Source: JAGVSR01 sp031413815
GTDB taxonomy: Bacteria > Pseudomonadota > Alphaproteobacteria > Rhizobiales > Hyphomicrobiaceae
Length of the DNA stretch: 64,000 nt
NCBI GenBank assembly: GCA_031413815.1
Contig: JANOFU010000113.1
Location: 1-64,000 of the forward strand
Direction of reading: 5' to 3'
The translations under genes and the position numbers were made by a program. This document shows positions 52,236 through 61,050 of this stretch, piece by piece. A model generated the notes under the pieces. It did not search any database, had not been told where the DNA came from, and saw nothing but the letters and a program-made list of their open reading frames with translations. The first letter of the stretch is position 1. The number at the start of each line of letters is the position of its first letter.

Positions 52236-52693
52236 CTAGCCCGGCCGCCAGACGCCGAGCACGATGCTGGCGATAGCGATCGCACCAATCTGGACCAAGC
52301 CACTCCACTCCGTCGCGACGAGGTTCGCAAGAGCTGCGGGCTCAGCCTCGCCCTTCGCAATTCTGTCCGCCAAGACGGCGGACGGTTTCGCCCGGCCATG
52401 AATGACGATCAGCGTTCCCTCGAACGTGCTGATACCAAGTAGCGCCTTTACCCACACCCAGCGCAGATCGAGGAACGGCTTGTGCGTCGCCACCGACAGC
52501 AAGCCTAACACTGGCACGCCACCCAAACATGGAATCAGCAGATAGGTGCAAATCGCGTCGATGGCGACGCGCATGTCCGCGTAGGTGGCGGGCGTGTCCT
52601 GCCGAGCGGTGAGCAGCACGAGCGCGAGTCGAGCAAAGCGCCAGTGAATCCGCTTACGGAGACCGTATGCAGAACCTCCAAAGCATAGCGCAT
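52236..52693 (-). pseudogene. Frameshifted integral membrane protein (DUF2269-like)
   Basis: The 5' part from ATG 52693 reads MRYALEVLHTVSVSGFTGALL, and then the frame changes near 52628–52632 (GCTTTGCTCGACTCGCGCTC). Dropping the GA would give a continuous ALLLALVLLTARQDTPATYADMRVAID. The rest continues as CTYLLIPCLGGVPVLGLLSV, LRWVWVKALLGISTFEGTLIVIHG and SGLVQIGAIAIASIVLGVW. It would be about 150 residues with four membrane helices. Either a genuine frameshift or a sequencing/assembly error. Confidence 0.7.
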
Positions 52694-52700
52694 ACGCGTG

Positions 52701-52988
52701 TCAGACCGCGAGCACCGAGCGGATCTGATCTTCGTATTGCTTGACCGCTTCAAGTGCGCGCGCCTTCATCACCGGATCGGCGTGGCTCTGGCTGGTGAAA
52801 CCTTCGATGGCCTCGCGCGCGCTGGTCATGATCCGGGTGGCCGCACCCTGCGGGTTCAGCTCGCGCTTACAATTCGACTGCAACAATTGCGTGAGGATCA
52901 CTCCGGTCGCGAGCGCCAGCCCTGACAGCTCCGCGTTCTCGCGTTTCAACCCGGCGATTGCCGCGTTCATATCCTTCGCATCAGCCAT
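52701..52988 (-). CDS. Small helical cytosolic protein, unknown function
   Basis: 95 residues: MADAKDMNAAIAGLKRENAELSGL, then ATGVILTQLLQSNCKRELNP and HADPVMKARALEAVKQYEDQIRSVL. Mostly helical with a coiled-coil-like start. Seven bases separate it from the downstream frameshifted membrane gene on the same strand. No family recognised. Confidence 0.6.
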   Translation of the reverse strand: MADAKDMNAAIAGLKRENAELSGLALATGVILTQLLQSNCKRELNPQGAATRIMTSAREAIEGFTSQSHADPVMKARALEAVKQYEDQIRSVLAV

Positions 52989-53196
52989 CGCGCCGGTCTC
53001 CTGTTTGGTCCGTTGTCCGGACGGTTGCTAATATGATGTCGAACGCCGCGCAAGGCCGGGGCCAGGACAAGCGTCAAAGCGCCCACTTTGCCGCTGACAT
53101 CGCCATGTTTTGGGCGATGCATTTGCGAAAAGCGTCCCCCGGTTCGAATTGTGCTACGTTAGGATCCAGTGCTCTGCCACCCGGAAGGACACCCGC

Positions 53197-53721
53197 ATGA
53201 GTCGTTGCTTCGCGCTCGCCGCCACCGTTCTGGCGTCCTTTGCAATAATCGCCGTCGCCGCCAGTCCCGTCCTCGCCCAAAGCACAGGATCGCGCGACTA
53301 CGGCGGGCCGTTGTCGATCGGTCCCAATTTCGAAAAGGGCGGCCAGCACTCAACCACGGACTATGGCGCAAAATCGTCACAGAAACCGAAGAAGAAAGCG
53401 GCCGCCAAGCCCAGTGCTCCGGCGAAACAGACAGTCAAAGTTGCCAAGCCCGGCAAGGCGAGCGCCAAGAAAGACACCGTCGCCAAGAGGCAGCCAGAAC
53501 CCAAAGCGCGGCCCGTGACCAACACTGCGGCCGGGACCACGGCCGTTGGAACGGCAGAATCTGCGCCTGTCGTTACGCCACCTGCAACAGAGACCACTGC
53601 CGCGCCGGCAGAGCCCGCGAGTGATCCACTGGCTGCGGATGCGGTCAGCGCCGATCCACCACCGGCGTGCAGCAAGTTCGACGCAATCACCAACACAACG
53701 ATCACGGTCGCCTGCAACTGA
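53197..53721 (+). CDS. Exported Lys/Ala/Pro-rich protein
   Basis: 174 residues from ATG 53197 (GGAAGGA upstream). Signal peptide to VLAQS; a short conserved-looking start of the mature part (GSRDYGGPLSIGPNFEKGGQHSTTDYG); then a long low-complexity Lys/Pro/Ala/Thr region; two cysteines near the C-terminus (ACSKFDAITNTTITVACN). The basic spacer may bind wall or DNA. Function unknown. Confidence 0.7.
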   Translation: MSRCFALAATVLASFAIIAVAASPVLAQSTGSRDYGGPLSIGPNFEKGGQHSTTDYGAKSSQKPKKKAAAKPSAPAKQTVKVAKPGKASAKKDTVAKRQPEPKARPVTNTAAGTTAVGTAESAPVVTPPATETTAAPAEPASDPLAADAVSADPPPACSKFDAITNTTITVACN

Positions 53722-53739
53722 TCGGGACGGCATCGCGAT

Positions 53740-53772
53740 GGTGTCAGACACCACTGAGCGGTGTCTGACACC
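53740..53772. repeat. GTGTCAGACACC hairpin repeat (copy 6)
   Basis: GGTGTCAGACACC, ACTGAGC, GGTGTCTGACACC between two convergent genes, outside the GTA cluster. It shows that the element is genomic rather than GTA-specific. Confidence 0.9.
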
Positions 53773-53786
53773 TTAAACCGCGCCGC

Positions 53787-54605
53787 TCACCCCGCCACCT
53801 TTGTCACCACCTTCCGCTTGGGCAACTCTGCGCCGCAAATCTCCATCGCAGGTGCCGTGGTCGACCAGCGGTCTTTGGTGATAATGACGACGTAGCGGCG
53901 GCACTCGGCGCTGGCGCTGCGCACGAACTTCACTTCGAACAGCGCGACCTTGGCACCCGCCTCACGCGGCCACGCGTAGACCTCGCCGTCTGGGGTCCCG
54001 GCCAGCGCAGTTTTGATTGCGGTGCTGGCGTTGCGGTAGTCCGTTGCCGTCAGTCGCGACAATAGAGAGCGAGACAGATCCGGATGTAGCCCCGCCGCCA
54101 GCGCGCGCTTCTGATTGGGATCTTTGGAATCAGCTACAGGCTTGGCCAGCGGAACGGGCGCCGCGTCATCCGGCTCCGATGCAACCTTGTCTGTGGCGGT
54201 TACGGCTTGTTCGGCCGGACGGTCCGTTTGCGCCTGCGGCGTCACGCCGGCTTCGCCCGCCTCCGCACCCGGCGCGTCGGCAACATCACGGGGAGCCGCT
54301 GGAAGAGCAGGCGGTTCGCTCGCTGCCTCTGCGACTGGCGCAGCTGGCGGCGCGACAGAGGCGGGGGCGTGCGGCTCAACCAGCGACGTGAGAGCCAGCA
54401 CGAGTGTCTGCCATTCGTCTGGATACGTCTTCGCCGCCCATATGCCACCAAACCCGATTGCCAACAGACACGCGAGAGACAGGAGCGTCCGGCCACGAGA
54501 GCTTTTGCGGGGTGCGCATATGCGTTCGCCGGAGACATTCAGTTCCGTACCGTAATCATCGTAGGTTTCGTAATCGGATCTTGAAAGATGGGCGCGGGGG
54601 GACAT
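53787..54605 (-). CDS. Single-pass membrane protein with periplasmic domain, unknown function
   Basis: 272 residues from ATG 54605 (AGAGGTTG upstream). A charged cytoplasmic start (HLSRSDYETYDDYG), one TM segment (LLSLACLLAIGFGGIWAA, about 39–58), a Pro/Ala/Glu-rich spacer of about 90 residues, then a folded C-terminal domain (LHPDLSRSLLSRLTATDYRNAS; EVKFVRSASAECRRYVVIITKDRW; PAMEICGAELPKR) with two cysteines. The final domain resembles the RT0821/Lpp0805-like surface-protein tail only loosely. Confidence 0.65.
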   Translation of the reverse strand: MSPRAHLSRSDYETYDDYGTELNVSGERICAPRKSSRGRTLLSLACLLAIGFGGIWAAKTYPDEWQTLVLALTSLVEPHAPASVAPPAAPVAEAASEPPALPAAPRDVADAPGAEAGEAGVTPQAQTDRPAEQAVTATDKVASEPDDAAPVPLAKPVADSKDPNQKRALAAGLHPDLSRSLLSRLTATDYRNASTAIKTALAGTPDGEVYAWPREAGAKVALFEVKFVRSASAECRRYVVIITKDRWSTTAPAMEICGAELPKRKVVTKVAG

Positions 54606-54951
54606 GACACAACCTCTGAGCTGATCACAACAACAGCATCCCGCGCTCCTCACAGCACCAGCGGCATCTGGCCAAAACATGGCGAAGCCCGCAACGACAA
54701 ATCAAGCCAATGAACATTTGTGCGGCGATGCGCAGCGAATAGCATCGCTGTGATGACAACGCGTGCGCAAACGCCCGCCGCGTGGGGGCTGCAGCACACA
54801 TGCAAAGGCCGAACGCTACGTCGCCACTTGTAAAGGCGGTCGGGGGCACGATCCCGAAGTTCCGAGTCCAGTGAATTCGGGTCATGTCCCCGTTTGCGAG
54901 TTAGGGACTGAACCCGAACCTTTGGTTCGGGATCGTCTCCCCGCTTCACGC
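54606..54951. other. Spacer with a hairpin behind the TonB-like gene
   Basis: No gene supported. On the minus strand 54913–54931 forms CCCGAACC, AAA, GGTTCGGG, 21 bases past the TonB-like stop and without a long T-run; it may act as a weak terminator. Confidence 0.5.
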
Positions 54952-55911
54952 TCACCTGTAAATATACGTCACCAAAAACGTCCGGTCGGCGTCGTTGGAG
55001 TTGTGCGGCGGCAAGGGATAACTCGTCTGCTTGGTCGCGAACACGACGCTCTGATCCAGACTGGCGTTGTTCGCCGACCTCACAACTTGAACATTCGCCA
55101 CATCCCCATTCGTATTAAGAACGATCCGCACCGTCACCCGGCCGCGCGTGTCGCGCAGTTGCGGCATGGTTTGCTGGAGCGCGCGAATGACGCCGCGCGC
55201 GAAGTCGTCATTGGCACCCGATCGCGTAATGCCGGGCGGCCGTTCAAATCCCGCCGAACCGCCACCCCCCGTTGCGGGGGAATTGAAGTTCATGGGCGGC
55301 GGCGTCAGATCAAGCTTCGCCGTCTTCTTCTGCGGCGGCTTCGCGGGCGGCTGTGGCTTGGGCTCTACTTGCGGTTTCTCCGTCACAGATTTTTCAGCCG
55401 GCTGAGGCTTGTCTGGCGAAGGCCCGGGCTCGGGGAACTTCAATACCTCGGCTGGCACGTCGTCTGCGACCGACGGCTTGATGGCATCTTGCAGTTCGAC
55501 TTTGGCCTCAGGCCGTGGCTCAGGCTGCGGCTCAACTTTGGCGGCCTGTTCGGGGTCGGCTTGTTTGGGGTCTTCTTGCTTGGGCTCGGGCGGCTTTGGC
55601 GGCGGCGCTTTTTGTTGTGGTGCGGCGGCGGCAGGCACACTTGGAGCGACACCACCCGTCTCCGGCACGGTCGACCGGCTGTTGAGTTCGGCTTCGGTCA
55701 CCAGCGACACGCTGATGGCATTGTCCGACCCGCTGGCATCGCCCAGCCGCCGCGGATCTGCGCCCCCAAAGCCGATCAACACCAGCGCGTGCGCAAAAGC
55801 AGCGGCGGCCACCCACGCCCAGAACCTCCGGTCGCGCGCATGCGCCGCCGCCCAGCGCTCTTCGGCCAGATGCGTCAGGTCCGTCAGGTCATCCGCGCTG
55901 ATCTCTGTCAT
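54952..55911 (-). CDS. TonB-like energy transducer
   Basis: 319 residues: short cytoplasmic start, one TM helix (FWAWVAAAAFAHALVLIGFGG, about 30–50), a long periplasmic Pro/Lys/Glu-rich spacer (PPPKPPEPKQEDPKQADPEQ style), and a TonB C-terminal domain (FARGVIRALQQTMPQLRDTRGRVTVRIVLNTNGDVANVQVV in outline, ending SNDADRTFLVTYIYR). It would couple the proton gradient to outer-membrane transporters through ExbB/ExbD, which are not in this window. Confidence 0.9.
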   Translation of the reverse strand: MTEISADDLTDLTHLAEERWAAAHARDRRFWAWVAAAAFAHALVLIGFGGADPRRLGDASGSDNAISVSLVTEAELNSRSTVPETGGVAPSVPAAAAPQQKAPPPKPPEPKQEDPKQADPEQAAKVEPQPEPRPEAKVELQDAIKPSVADDVPAEVLKFPEPGPSPDKPQPAEKSVTEKPQVEPKPQPPAKPPQKKTAKLDLTPPPMNFNSPATGGGGSAGFERPPGITRSGANDDFARGVIRALQQTMPQLRDTRGRVTVRIVLNTNGDVANVQVVRSANNASLDQSVVFATKQTSYPLPPHNSNDADRTFLVTYIYR

Positions 55912-55959
55912 CGCGGCAATCCGTGCGCCACGCTGCCGGGACAGATCGTCATCGCCCGC

Positions 55960-56235
55960 TCACTCACGCGACAACCGGCGATGCCGCTTGGCGCGCGGTG
56001 GTCCGTCGTGGTCGCGGAGGTCGTCGGCGTGACGCGGCCGGTGGCGCCACTCGGGCGTGCCACTGTGCGTGCCCCAGCGCTCCAAGAACTCTGCATCATG
56101 GTCGCTCACCGGGCCGCCGACGCGAGCGGTCGCTCGTGCATGCTCGACATCGAACAGCGTGTCGGCCGCAGCACCCGCGATGGTGCAGGCCCATAGCCCT
56201 GCAGCGACGGCAAAACGGACTGCGACGCGTGTCAT
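55960..56235 (-). CDS. Small exported protein, His/Arg/Asp-rich tail
   Basis: 91 residues from ATG 56235 with GGAGGA upstream. Signal peptide ending AGAAADT; the mature part runs LFDVEHARATARVGGPVSDHDAEFLERWG and ends in a His/Arg/Asp-rich stretch (PEWRHRPRHADDLRDHDGPP) that might bind metal. It lies 48 bases upstream of the TonB-like gene on the same strand and may be co-transcribed with it. Unknown function. Confidence 0.55.
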   Translation of the reverse strand: MTRVAVRFAVAAGLWACTIAGAAADTLFDVEHARATARVGGPVSDHDAEFLERWGTHSGTPEWRHRPRHADDLRDHDGPPRAKRHRRLSRE

Positions 56236-56283
56236 CGGACATCCTCCGTCAAAAGTGGAACACAGGCTCTGAGCGTAGTTGAA

Positions 56284-56649
56284 ATGTACGATGAAAACCA
56301 AACCTTTGCACAGTTGCAACCACCGGACTATAATACGCACCATGATCACAACGAGTTTCGACCAGCAGGAAAAAGGCCAGTTGTCTTGACCGCCTCCACT
56401 CCCGTGCCCGCACGTGCCGCCCATCCGCGTCTGGATGCCGTGATTCTCAGTTGCGCGGACGCAGAGTGGCGCAAGGTCGCGATGCTGATTGCCCGCACCA
56501 CGGACGCGGCACGCGAACAGTCCATTGACGCCACAACTCAATCGATTGCCGAACGGATTTATGCGCTGACCGATGCGCACCGTCTCGAAGTCAAAGGCAA
56601 CGTGCGGCGCTGGCGGACAACCGAGATCCGGTTGGCTGGCGCGGCTTGA
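56284..56649 (+). CDS. DUF3658-like small protein
   Basis: Up to 121 residues; the recognisable core is RLDAVILSCADAEWRKVAMLIART, then ATTQSIAERIYALTDAHRLEVKGNVRRWRTTEIRLAG (outline), which looks like the all-helical DUF3658 type (predicted helix-turn-helix-like). The first 34 codons from ATG 56284 look non-conserved. A TTG at 56386 with AGGAAAAAGG upstream is a credible alternative start, giving 87 residues. The ATG at 56342 in another frame hits a stop. Confidence 0.55.
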   Translation: MYDENQTFAQLQPPDYNTHHDHNEFRPAGKRPVVLTASTPVPARAAHPRLDAVILSCADAEWRKVAMLIARTTDAAREQSIDATTQSIAERIYALTDAHRLEVKGNVRRWRTTEIRLAGAA

Positions 56650-56777
56650 CGCGACATTTCCGGGATGCGGCGAGGCCACACGGCACGCCCGAATCCACTA
56701 CGTCGATTCTTTGCACTTGCCGCCACCGCCCGCACAGCGCAGCGTTCCGCGAACTCATGAAGCGAGAGGACACCGCT

Positions 56778-57044
56778 ATGCTCATATTCAACCGCACGGT
56801 TCTGGCCACACTCGCGGCGGCAGCCATGACAATGACACTGGCCGCGCCAGCCTTGGCGGAATGCAAACTCTATGGCGGCATCGGCACCGGCGTCACCGAG
56901 GGCATCGCCAAGTTCATGTCCAATGCCGCGATCAAGAACATCATCGAAGGCAAAGGCCTGAAGCCCACGGGCGCTATCACTCACACGTGCACGGCCGGCA
57001 CCTTCGTCACCGAATGCGCCGCGCGGCAACAGGGGTGTAAGTAA
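56778..57044 (+). CDS. Small exported protein with four cysteines
   Basis: 88 residues from ATG 56778 (GAGAGGA upstream). Signal peptide ending APALAE; mature ECKLYGGIGTGVTEGIAKFM, IEGKGLKPTGAITHTCTAGTFVTECAARQQGCK (outline). Four Cys suggest two disulfides. Function unknown. Confidence 0.7.
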   Translation: MLIFNRTVLATLAAAAMTMTLAAPALAECKLYGGIGTGVTEGIAKFMSNAAIKNIIEGKGLKPTGAITHTCTAGTFVTECAARQQGCK

Positions 57045-57192
57045 GAGCGTAAGTTGGGTAGAGGCCGTCACGCCGCTCGTTAGATTGCGCACCATCACGA
57101 GGCCGAGACCCAACGCCGCACGTTCGAAAATGAGATTGGCAAAGGTGTTGGGTTTCGCAAGCGGTCTCAACCCAAGCTACAAGTGACACGCG

Positions 57193-57531
57193 TCAAAACC
57201 AGTCTTCTGTGTCGTTGACGGGAGTCACCTCAAGTAAGATGCAGCGTTTTTGCGCCGCCGTCACCGCCGCTGGCACAAGATCGTCGCCCAGACAATCGAT
57301 CATCGCTTTGATTGTTTCATCGCCGGACCAGTCCTTGAAGCACTCTGTGACGGTCGCTAGCCCCGCGTTCCGGCACACATCGAAGCGATCTAGAAAGTAA
57401 TCGACTTGCTCTTTGATCAGTCGATCTGCGAGGTCCTTGGCAGGGTTGCCGGCCACCGCTGCGGTGCAGCTCGACGCCAGGAACACCACCGCCGTGCCTA
57501 TCCGGAAAATACGTCCAATTGCAAAATTCAT
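57193..57531 (-). CDS. Small exported protein, unknown function
   Basis: 112 residues from ATG 57531. Signal peptide with TAVVFLASSCTAAVAG; mature NPAKDLADRLIKEQVDYFLDRFDVCRNAG, ECFKDWSGDETIKAMIDCLGDDLVP, KRCILLEV. Four cysteines in the mature part and a helical pattern. No family recognised. Confidence 0.65.
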   Translation of the reverse strand: MNFAIGRIFRIGTAVVFLASSCTAAVAGNPAKDLADRLIKEQVDYFLDRFDVCRNAGLATVTECFKDWSGDETIKAMIDCLGDDLVPAAVTAAQKRCILLEVTPVNDTEDWF

Positions 57532-57597
57532 ATCAATCTCATCCGATGTCCGAACCCTCCCCATCATTGCACCGCAAGAAATGCCAGGACGCGCGCC

Positions 57598-58140
57598 TTA
57601 CCCGCTCTTGCCGCCTTCGGCGACCGTCTTCAAGCTCGCGAGGCCGGCCTCGTAGTCGGCGCCGATCATGCGATCCATACCGCCCATGAGTGTGCAGATC
57701 GCGCGCTCGATAAACCCCTGCTCGCCGTCGATGCTCCAGGTGACATTGGTTTTGCCGCCATCGGGCTTGAACACAAAGCCGACATCGCTGGTGCCGGCGA
57801 ACGGCTTCACAAAGTCGAGCTTCATCTTGATGAGTTCGCCCGGCTTGCTGTCCGTGATGGTCATTTTGCCTTCGCCCACGTCGTCATTGCCCGACCAGCC
57901 CATCACCGCGCCGGTGCCGGCGGCTGGACCTTCAAAGGTGGTCTTGGCGTTGGGATCGCGCTTGGCCCACGGCGACCACGCCTCCCACTTTTTTAGCTCG
58001 TTAACGTGCGAAAACACGGCCTCGGGCGCGGCGGCGATCGTGGCCGACCGCTCGACGTGGTAGCGCGGCGGCTGCAGAGCCACGTAGCCCACGAACGCCA
58101 GAAGGACCGCTGTGAGGAGTGTCAGAATTGTCCGGAGCAT
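57598..58140 (-). CDS. SRPBCC family protein (polyketide cyclase-like) with membrane anchor
   Basis: 180 residues: an N-terminal TM segment (ILTLLTAVLLAFVGYVAL), then a START-like SRPBCC domain: YHVERSATIAAAPEAVFSHVNELKKWEAWSPWAKRDPN (outline), GWSGNDDVGEGKMTI, KPFAGTSDVGFVFKPDGGKTNVTW. Members bind hydrophobic ligands; the specific ligand is unknown. Confidence 0.88.
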   Translation of the reverse strand: MLRTILTLLTAVLLAFVGYVALQPPRYHVERSATIAAAPEAVFSHVNELKKWEAWSPWAKRDPNAKTTFEGPAAGTGAVMGWSGNDDVGEGKMTITDSKPGELIKMKLDFVKPFAGTSDVGFVFKPDGGKTNVTWSIDGEQGFIERAICTLMGGMDRMIGADYEAGLASLKTVAEGGKSG

Positions 58141-58217
58141 CGCAAACCTCCTGTCCTAGCGTTGAAAGTCATCATTATGCACGCCCCGATGCGCCATTCA
58201 TGACGGCCCACCTAATG

Positions 58218-58955
58218 TTACGCCGTCACTGGCTCGACCGCGGCGAACGGCTTCAAATCGATCGGCTTGAACCACTGCGAGCGCCGGTCGCCTTCGTCAT
58301 CGAAGTAGACGACCCGCGTGGTGTCATCGGAATGATCAACGGTTTCCACGACGCCGACCGCCTTGCCTTCGAACGGCATCGGCTTGGCGGCGTTGGACGC
58401 CTCATGGCCGAGGATCTCGACCAGATCACCTTTCTTCCAGGTGATCTTGGCCTCGGCCAGCTTCTTGCCCTCGCCGCGCAGCAGCCGCACGACCTCGTTG
58501 AGCGACGTCTCCGGCGTGACCTTGCGGCCAGCTTTGCGGGCGGACGCCGTCTGCAGCGCGGTCCATTCGATGGCATGCACGTCGGTCCACACTTCGAAGC
58601 TCGAGTGGTCAACGGCGTGCACGGTCATGTCATCGCCGTGGAAGTGGGCGACGCGCATGGTGTACTTCGCAAGGTAGCGGTTGCTGCCGGCTTCCGCTTT
58701 CGTGTCCGTGACCGGTGGGCTGAGCACTTCGACGACGACGTGCGGGAGCCCCGCACCGCGCACGTCCGAGCCCGCGCGCACGGTCAGAAGGTCGCCGGTC
58801 TGGAACGGGCACGGCTCGGCCATGCGCCACGCCTTATCCTTGAGTGCTGCAATGACTTGCACCAGCGGCAAGGTGGTGCGCTGATCGCGCTGGCCCAACC
58901 CATCATCGTCGTCCCGTTCCATGGCAGAAAGAAAAGCATCAATCGTCGGCGTCAT
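58218..58955 (-). CDS. Uncharacterised soluble protein with two SH3-like halves
   Basis: 245 residues from MTPTIDAFLSAMERDDDDG. Two similar-sounding segments, FQTGDLLTVRAGSDVRGAGLPHVVVEVL and WKKGDLVEILGHEASNAAKPMPFEGKAVGVVET (outline), both describe a beta-barrel entry (GDLV..) and hint at an internal repeat of KOW/SH3-like form. Ends GDRRSQWFKPIDLKPF. No signal peptide. No family recognised; the domain idea is inference. Confidence 0.6.
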   Translation of the reverse strand: MTPTIDAFLSAMERDDDDGLGQRDQRTTLPLVQVIAALKDKAWRMAEPCPFQTGDLLTVRAGSDVRGAGLPHVVVEVLSPPVTDTKAEAGSNRYLAKYTMRVAHFHGDDMTVHAVDHSSFEVWTDVHAIEWTALQTASARKAGRKVTPETSLNEVVRLLRGEGKKLAEAKITWKKGDLVEILGHEASNAAKPMPFEGKAVGVVETVDHSDDTTRVVYFDDEGDRRSQWFKPIDLKPFAAVEPVTA

Positions 58956-59150
58956 TTGGCCTCTCGGTCGCGCCGCGGGGTCCGTCCCTTCAGGAGATGG
59001 AGCGCTGGCTGCAGCTGGGGTTGGCGTGGAGTGCTTCCTCAAGAGTTTCGCAGATCTCCCTTGGCACACAACCTTAAACGATGGAATTGGAACGCGGCAG
59101 AGTTATGATCATGGGCGTAGGAAGTCCAATCGTGATGTAGGGCGCGGGGC

Positions 59151-59597
59151 ATGACGGGACCGACCGGCACTAGGATGAGGCTTAGAGCCGCTGATGCCCT
59201 TGGACTCGCGGGGGCGTTTCCCAAATCCTGGTTGAACCTGTGCGCAGCCAGCGCACTCTCGCTGGCGCTACCGGCCTGTGGCAGCGTCACCACCGTGATG
59301 GGCTTGCCGAAGGCCGAGTTCGACAGGGTTTTTGTGGCAGCCATTGACGTCAGCAGTGCCGAGCACTGCGGTGCTGACGTCGACGCCGGGCTCATCCGCA
59401 GCAATCTGATTGCCGCCCAGACCCAACGCGGCCTCCCACCGGGCCAAGTTGAAAGCTCCGGTCTTGCGTTCGACAAAACACGCAATGAATACAAGCGCCG
59501 CATCTCATCGCAGGCCAGCTTCTGCAGCACGGACTACAAACCAGAGTTGTCGCACATCGCCGCGTACGAAAAGGGCGCGTTCCCCGATGTCCCCTAA
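59151..59597 (+). CDS. Putative lipoprotein
   Basis: 148 residues. The N-terminus is long for a signal (about 43 residues) and ends in a lipobox, SLALPACGS. The mature part has GLPKAEFDRVFVAAIDVSSAEHCGADVDAGLIRSNLIAAQTQRGL (outline) and SSQASFCSTDYKPELSHIAAYEKG. An internal ATG at the ninth codon is an alternative start. Unknown function. Confidence 0.65.
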   Translation: MTGPTGTRMRLRAADALGLAGAFPKSWLNLCAASALSLALPACGSVTTVMGLPKAEFDRVFVAAIDVSSAEHCGADVDAGLIRSNLIAAQTQRGLPPGQVESSGLAFDKTRNEYKRRISSQASFCSTDYKPELSHIAAYEKGAFPDVP

Positions 59598-59686
59598 AGC
59601 GTCGTCTCCCCGGTCTTGACACAGTTCCGGATAAAACCATTTGTCCCTGTAGCCACCGCCTATCAGCCTCTAAGGATCACAAGACG

Positions 59687-60064
59687 ATGACCGTGACCGC
59701 GCCGCGCCTGTTTATCCTCGCCGTGTCCTTGCTGTTCGCGGCCGTATTGACGCATCCGGCCGGTCCCGCGCAGGCGGCCGATGCCAGCTTCACTGGCACC
59801 TGGTCGGCAGATTTATCAAAATGCAAGACGCCGCAGGACGATGGCAACGCCCCCATGATCGTGACCAAATCGGGCTATGACCAGCACGAGGCGCACTGCA
59901 CGTTCAAATCGGTGAAAGAGACCGGTAAAGGTGAGTGGCAAGTCACAGGGTCATGTAGCGTTGAGGGCGACAACCAACCCCTGAACGAGACGCTCACGGT
60001 GTCGGGCAACACGTTGTCCATCGGCAGTGCCGGCAGCTCGCAAGACCTCCTGCGCTGTCCCTGA
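59687..60064 (+). CDS. Small exported protein, unknown function
   Basis: 125 residues: signal peptide to PAQAADA; mature SFTGTWSADLSKCKTPQDDGNAPMIVTKSGYDQHEAHCTFKS (outline) and WQVTGSCSVEGDN, ending LLRCP. Four cysteines and the FTGTWS opening suggest a small lipocalin-like beta fold, as seen in uncharacterised Rhizobiales proteins. Role unknown. Confidence 0.7.
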   Translation: MTVTAPRLFILAVSLLFAAVLTHPAGPAQAADASFTGTWSADLSKCKTPQDDGNAPMIVTKSGYDQHEAHCTFKSVKETGKGEWQVTGSCSVEGDNQPLNETLTVSGNTLSIGSAGSSQDLLRCP

Positions 60065-60298
60065 TTGATCAAAAATTTAGTCTTTACGCAGAACTGAGAA
60101 ACTTTATGCGCAGGAAGGCGTATATTTCACATGTCGACCCCGTCACGGGCGCTACGGCGGCAATACCGCCGGGAACAGCCGAACAAATTAATTTGTGCAC
60201 CTTGGTCCATAAGCCGCTGCATCTTCTGCTAATTTTGGCTTGATTGAGGCAATCGCGCTACCTATTTACCCGGTGTGTTGTACGGAGTACTGCGTCAC

Positions 60299-60988
60299 AT
60301 GCTTGCCGCGTCAGGGCAAAAAACCACAACCGTGCCAGGCCGTCAGAAGGCCGGGCCAAAGGTTCGCGCGCGCACGGCGACGGCGTTGGCTGAGGCTCAG
60401 CGCACCCTCGAGAAGGGTGACATCCTGTTCCACGAGGGCGAAAGCCGCGTGCATCCTTACCGCGTCGAAAGCGGCGCTGTTTGCCACTACATGAACTGGC
60501 AGGACGGCCACCACGACGTTATCGAATTCGCCTTCCCTGGCGACATTATCGGCTTCGGCGGATTACCCAAGCACGTGAGCACAGCGCAGGCGATTGTCGA
60601 TACGGCCGTGTCGCCTTTATCAGAATTGGATTTCGAACAGGCGTTGACGCTGGACGCGCAACTGGCGGCCCGGTTTGCGGCGGCCGCCGACCGGGAATTC
60701 GACTTCCTGCGCGATCGCGCCCTTGGAGACGGTTTGCCGCCGCCAGTCAGCCGGGTTGCGGCGTATCTCCTGGCGGTGTCGGGGCTGGAAGCCCATGAAA
60801 AGCGTGACGGGTCCATTTTGCTTGAACCCGTCCTCAACTCCTATGTCGCCGAGAGCCTTCACTTGCCGCTGCCGGAACTTGCAGAGGTGGTCGGTGAGTT
60901 GACGCGTCGCGGCGCGGTCTGCGAAACGGCGGCCGGTCTGATCATTCAAGACCGGCAAGCACTGGAACGGGCGGTCGGCGAGCACTAG
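60299..60988 (+). CDS. Crp/Fnr family transcriptional regulator
   Basis: 229 residues from ATG 60299 (GTG 60275 is possible). Cyclic-nucleotide-binding-like domain: LEKGDILFHEGESRVHPYRVESGAVCHYM (outline), VIEFAFPGDIIGFGG. A dimerisation helix and C-terminal winged helix follow (PVSRVAAYLLAVS, then YVAESLHLPLPELAEVVGELTRRGAV). It lacks the N-terminal Cys cluster of Fnr, so it is closer to FixK or a related group; the effector is unknown. A 230-base upstream region is AT-richer. Confidence 0.88.
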   Translation: MLAASGQKTTTVPGRQKAGPKVRARTATALAEAQRTLEKGDILFHEGESRVHPYRVESGAVCHYMNWQDGHHDVIEFAFPGDIIGFGGLPKHVSTAQAIVDTAVSPLSELDFEQALTLDAQLAARFAAAADREFDFLRDRALGDGLPPPVSRVAAYLLAVSGLEAHEKRDGSILLEPVLNSYVAESLHLPLPELAEVVGELTRRGAVCETAAGLIIQDRQALERAVGEH

Positions 60989-61050
60989 CGGCGGCCACCC
61001 GGCTAGCCGCCACAGTTGGCGGGCCTCATCGAGGCTGCTATGGTTTGAGT

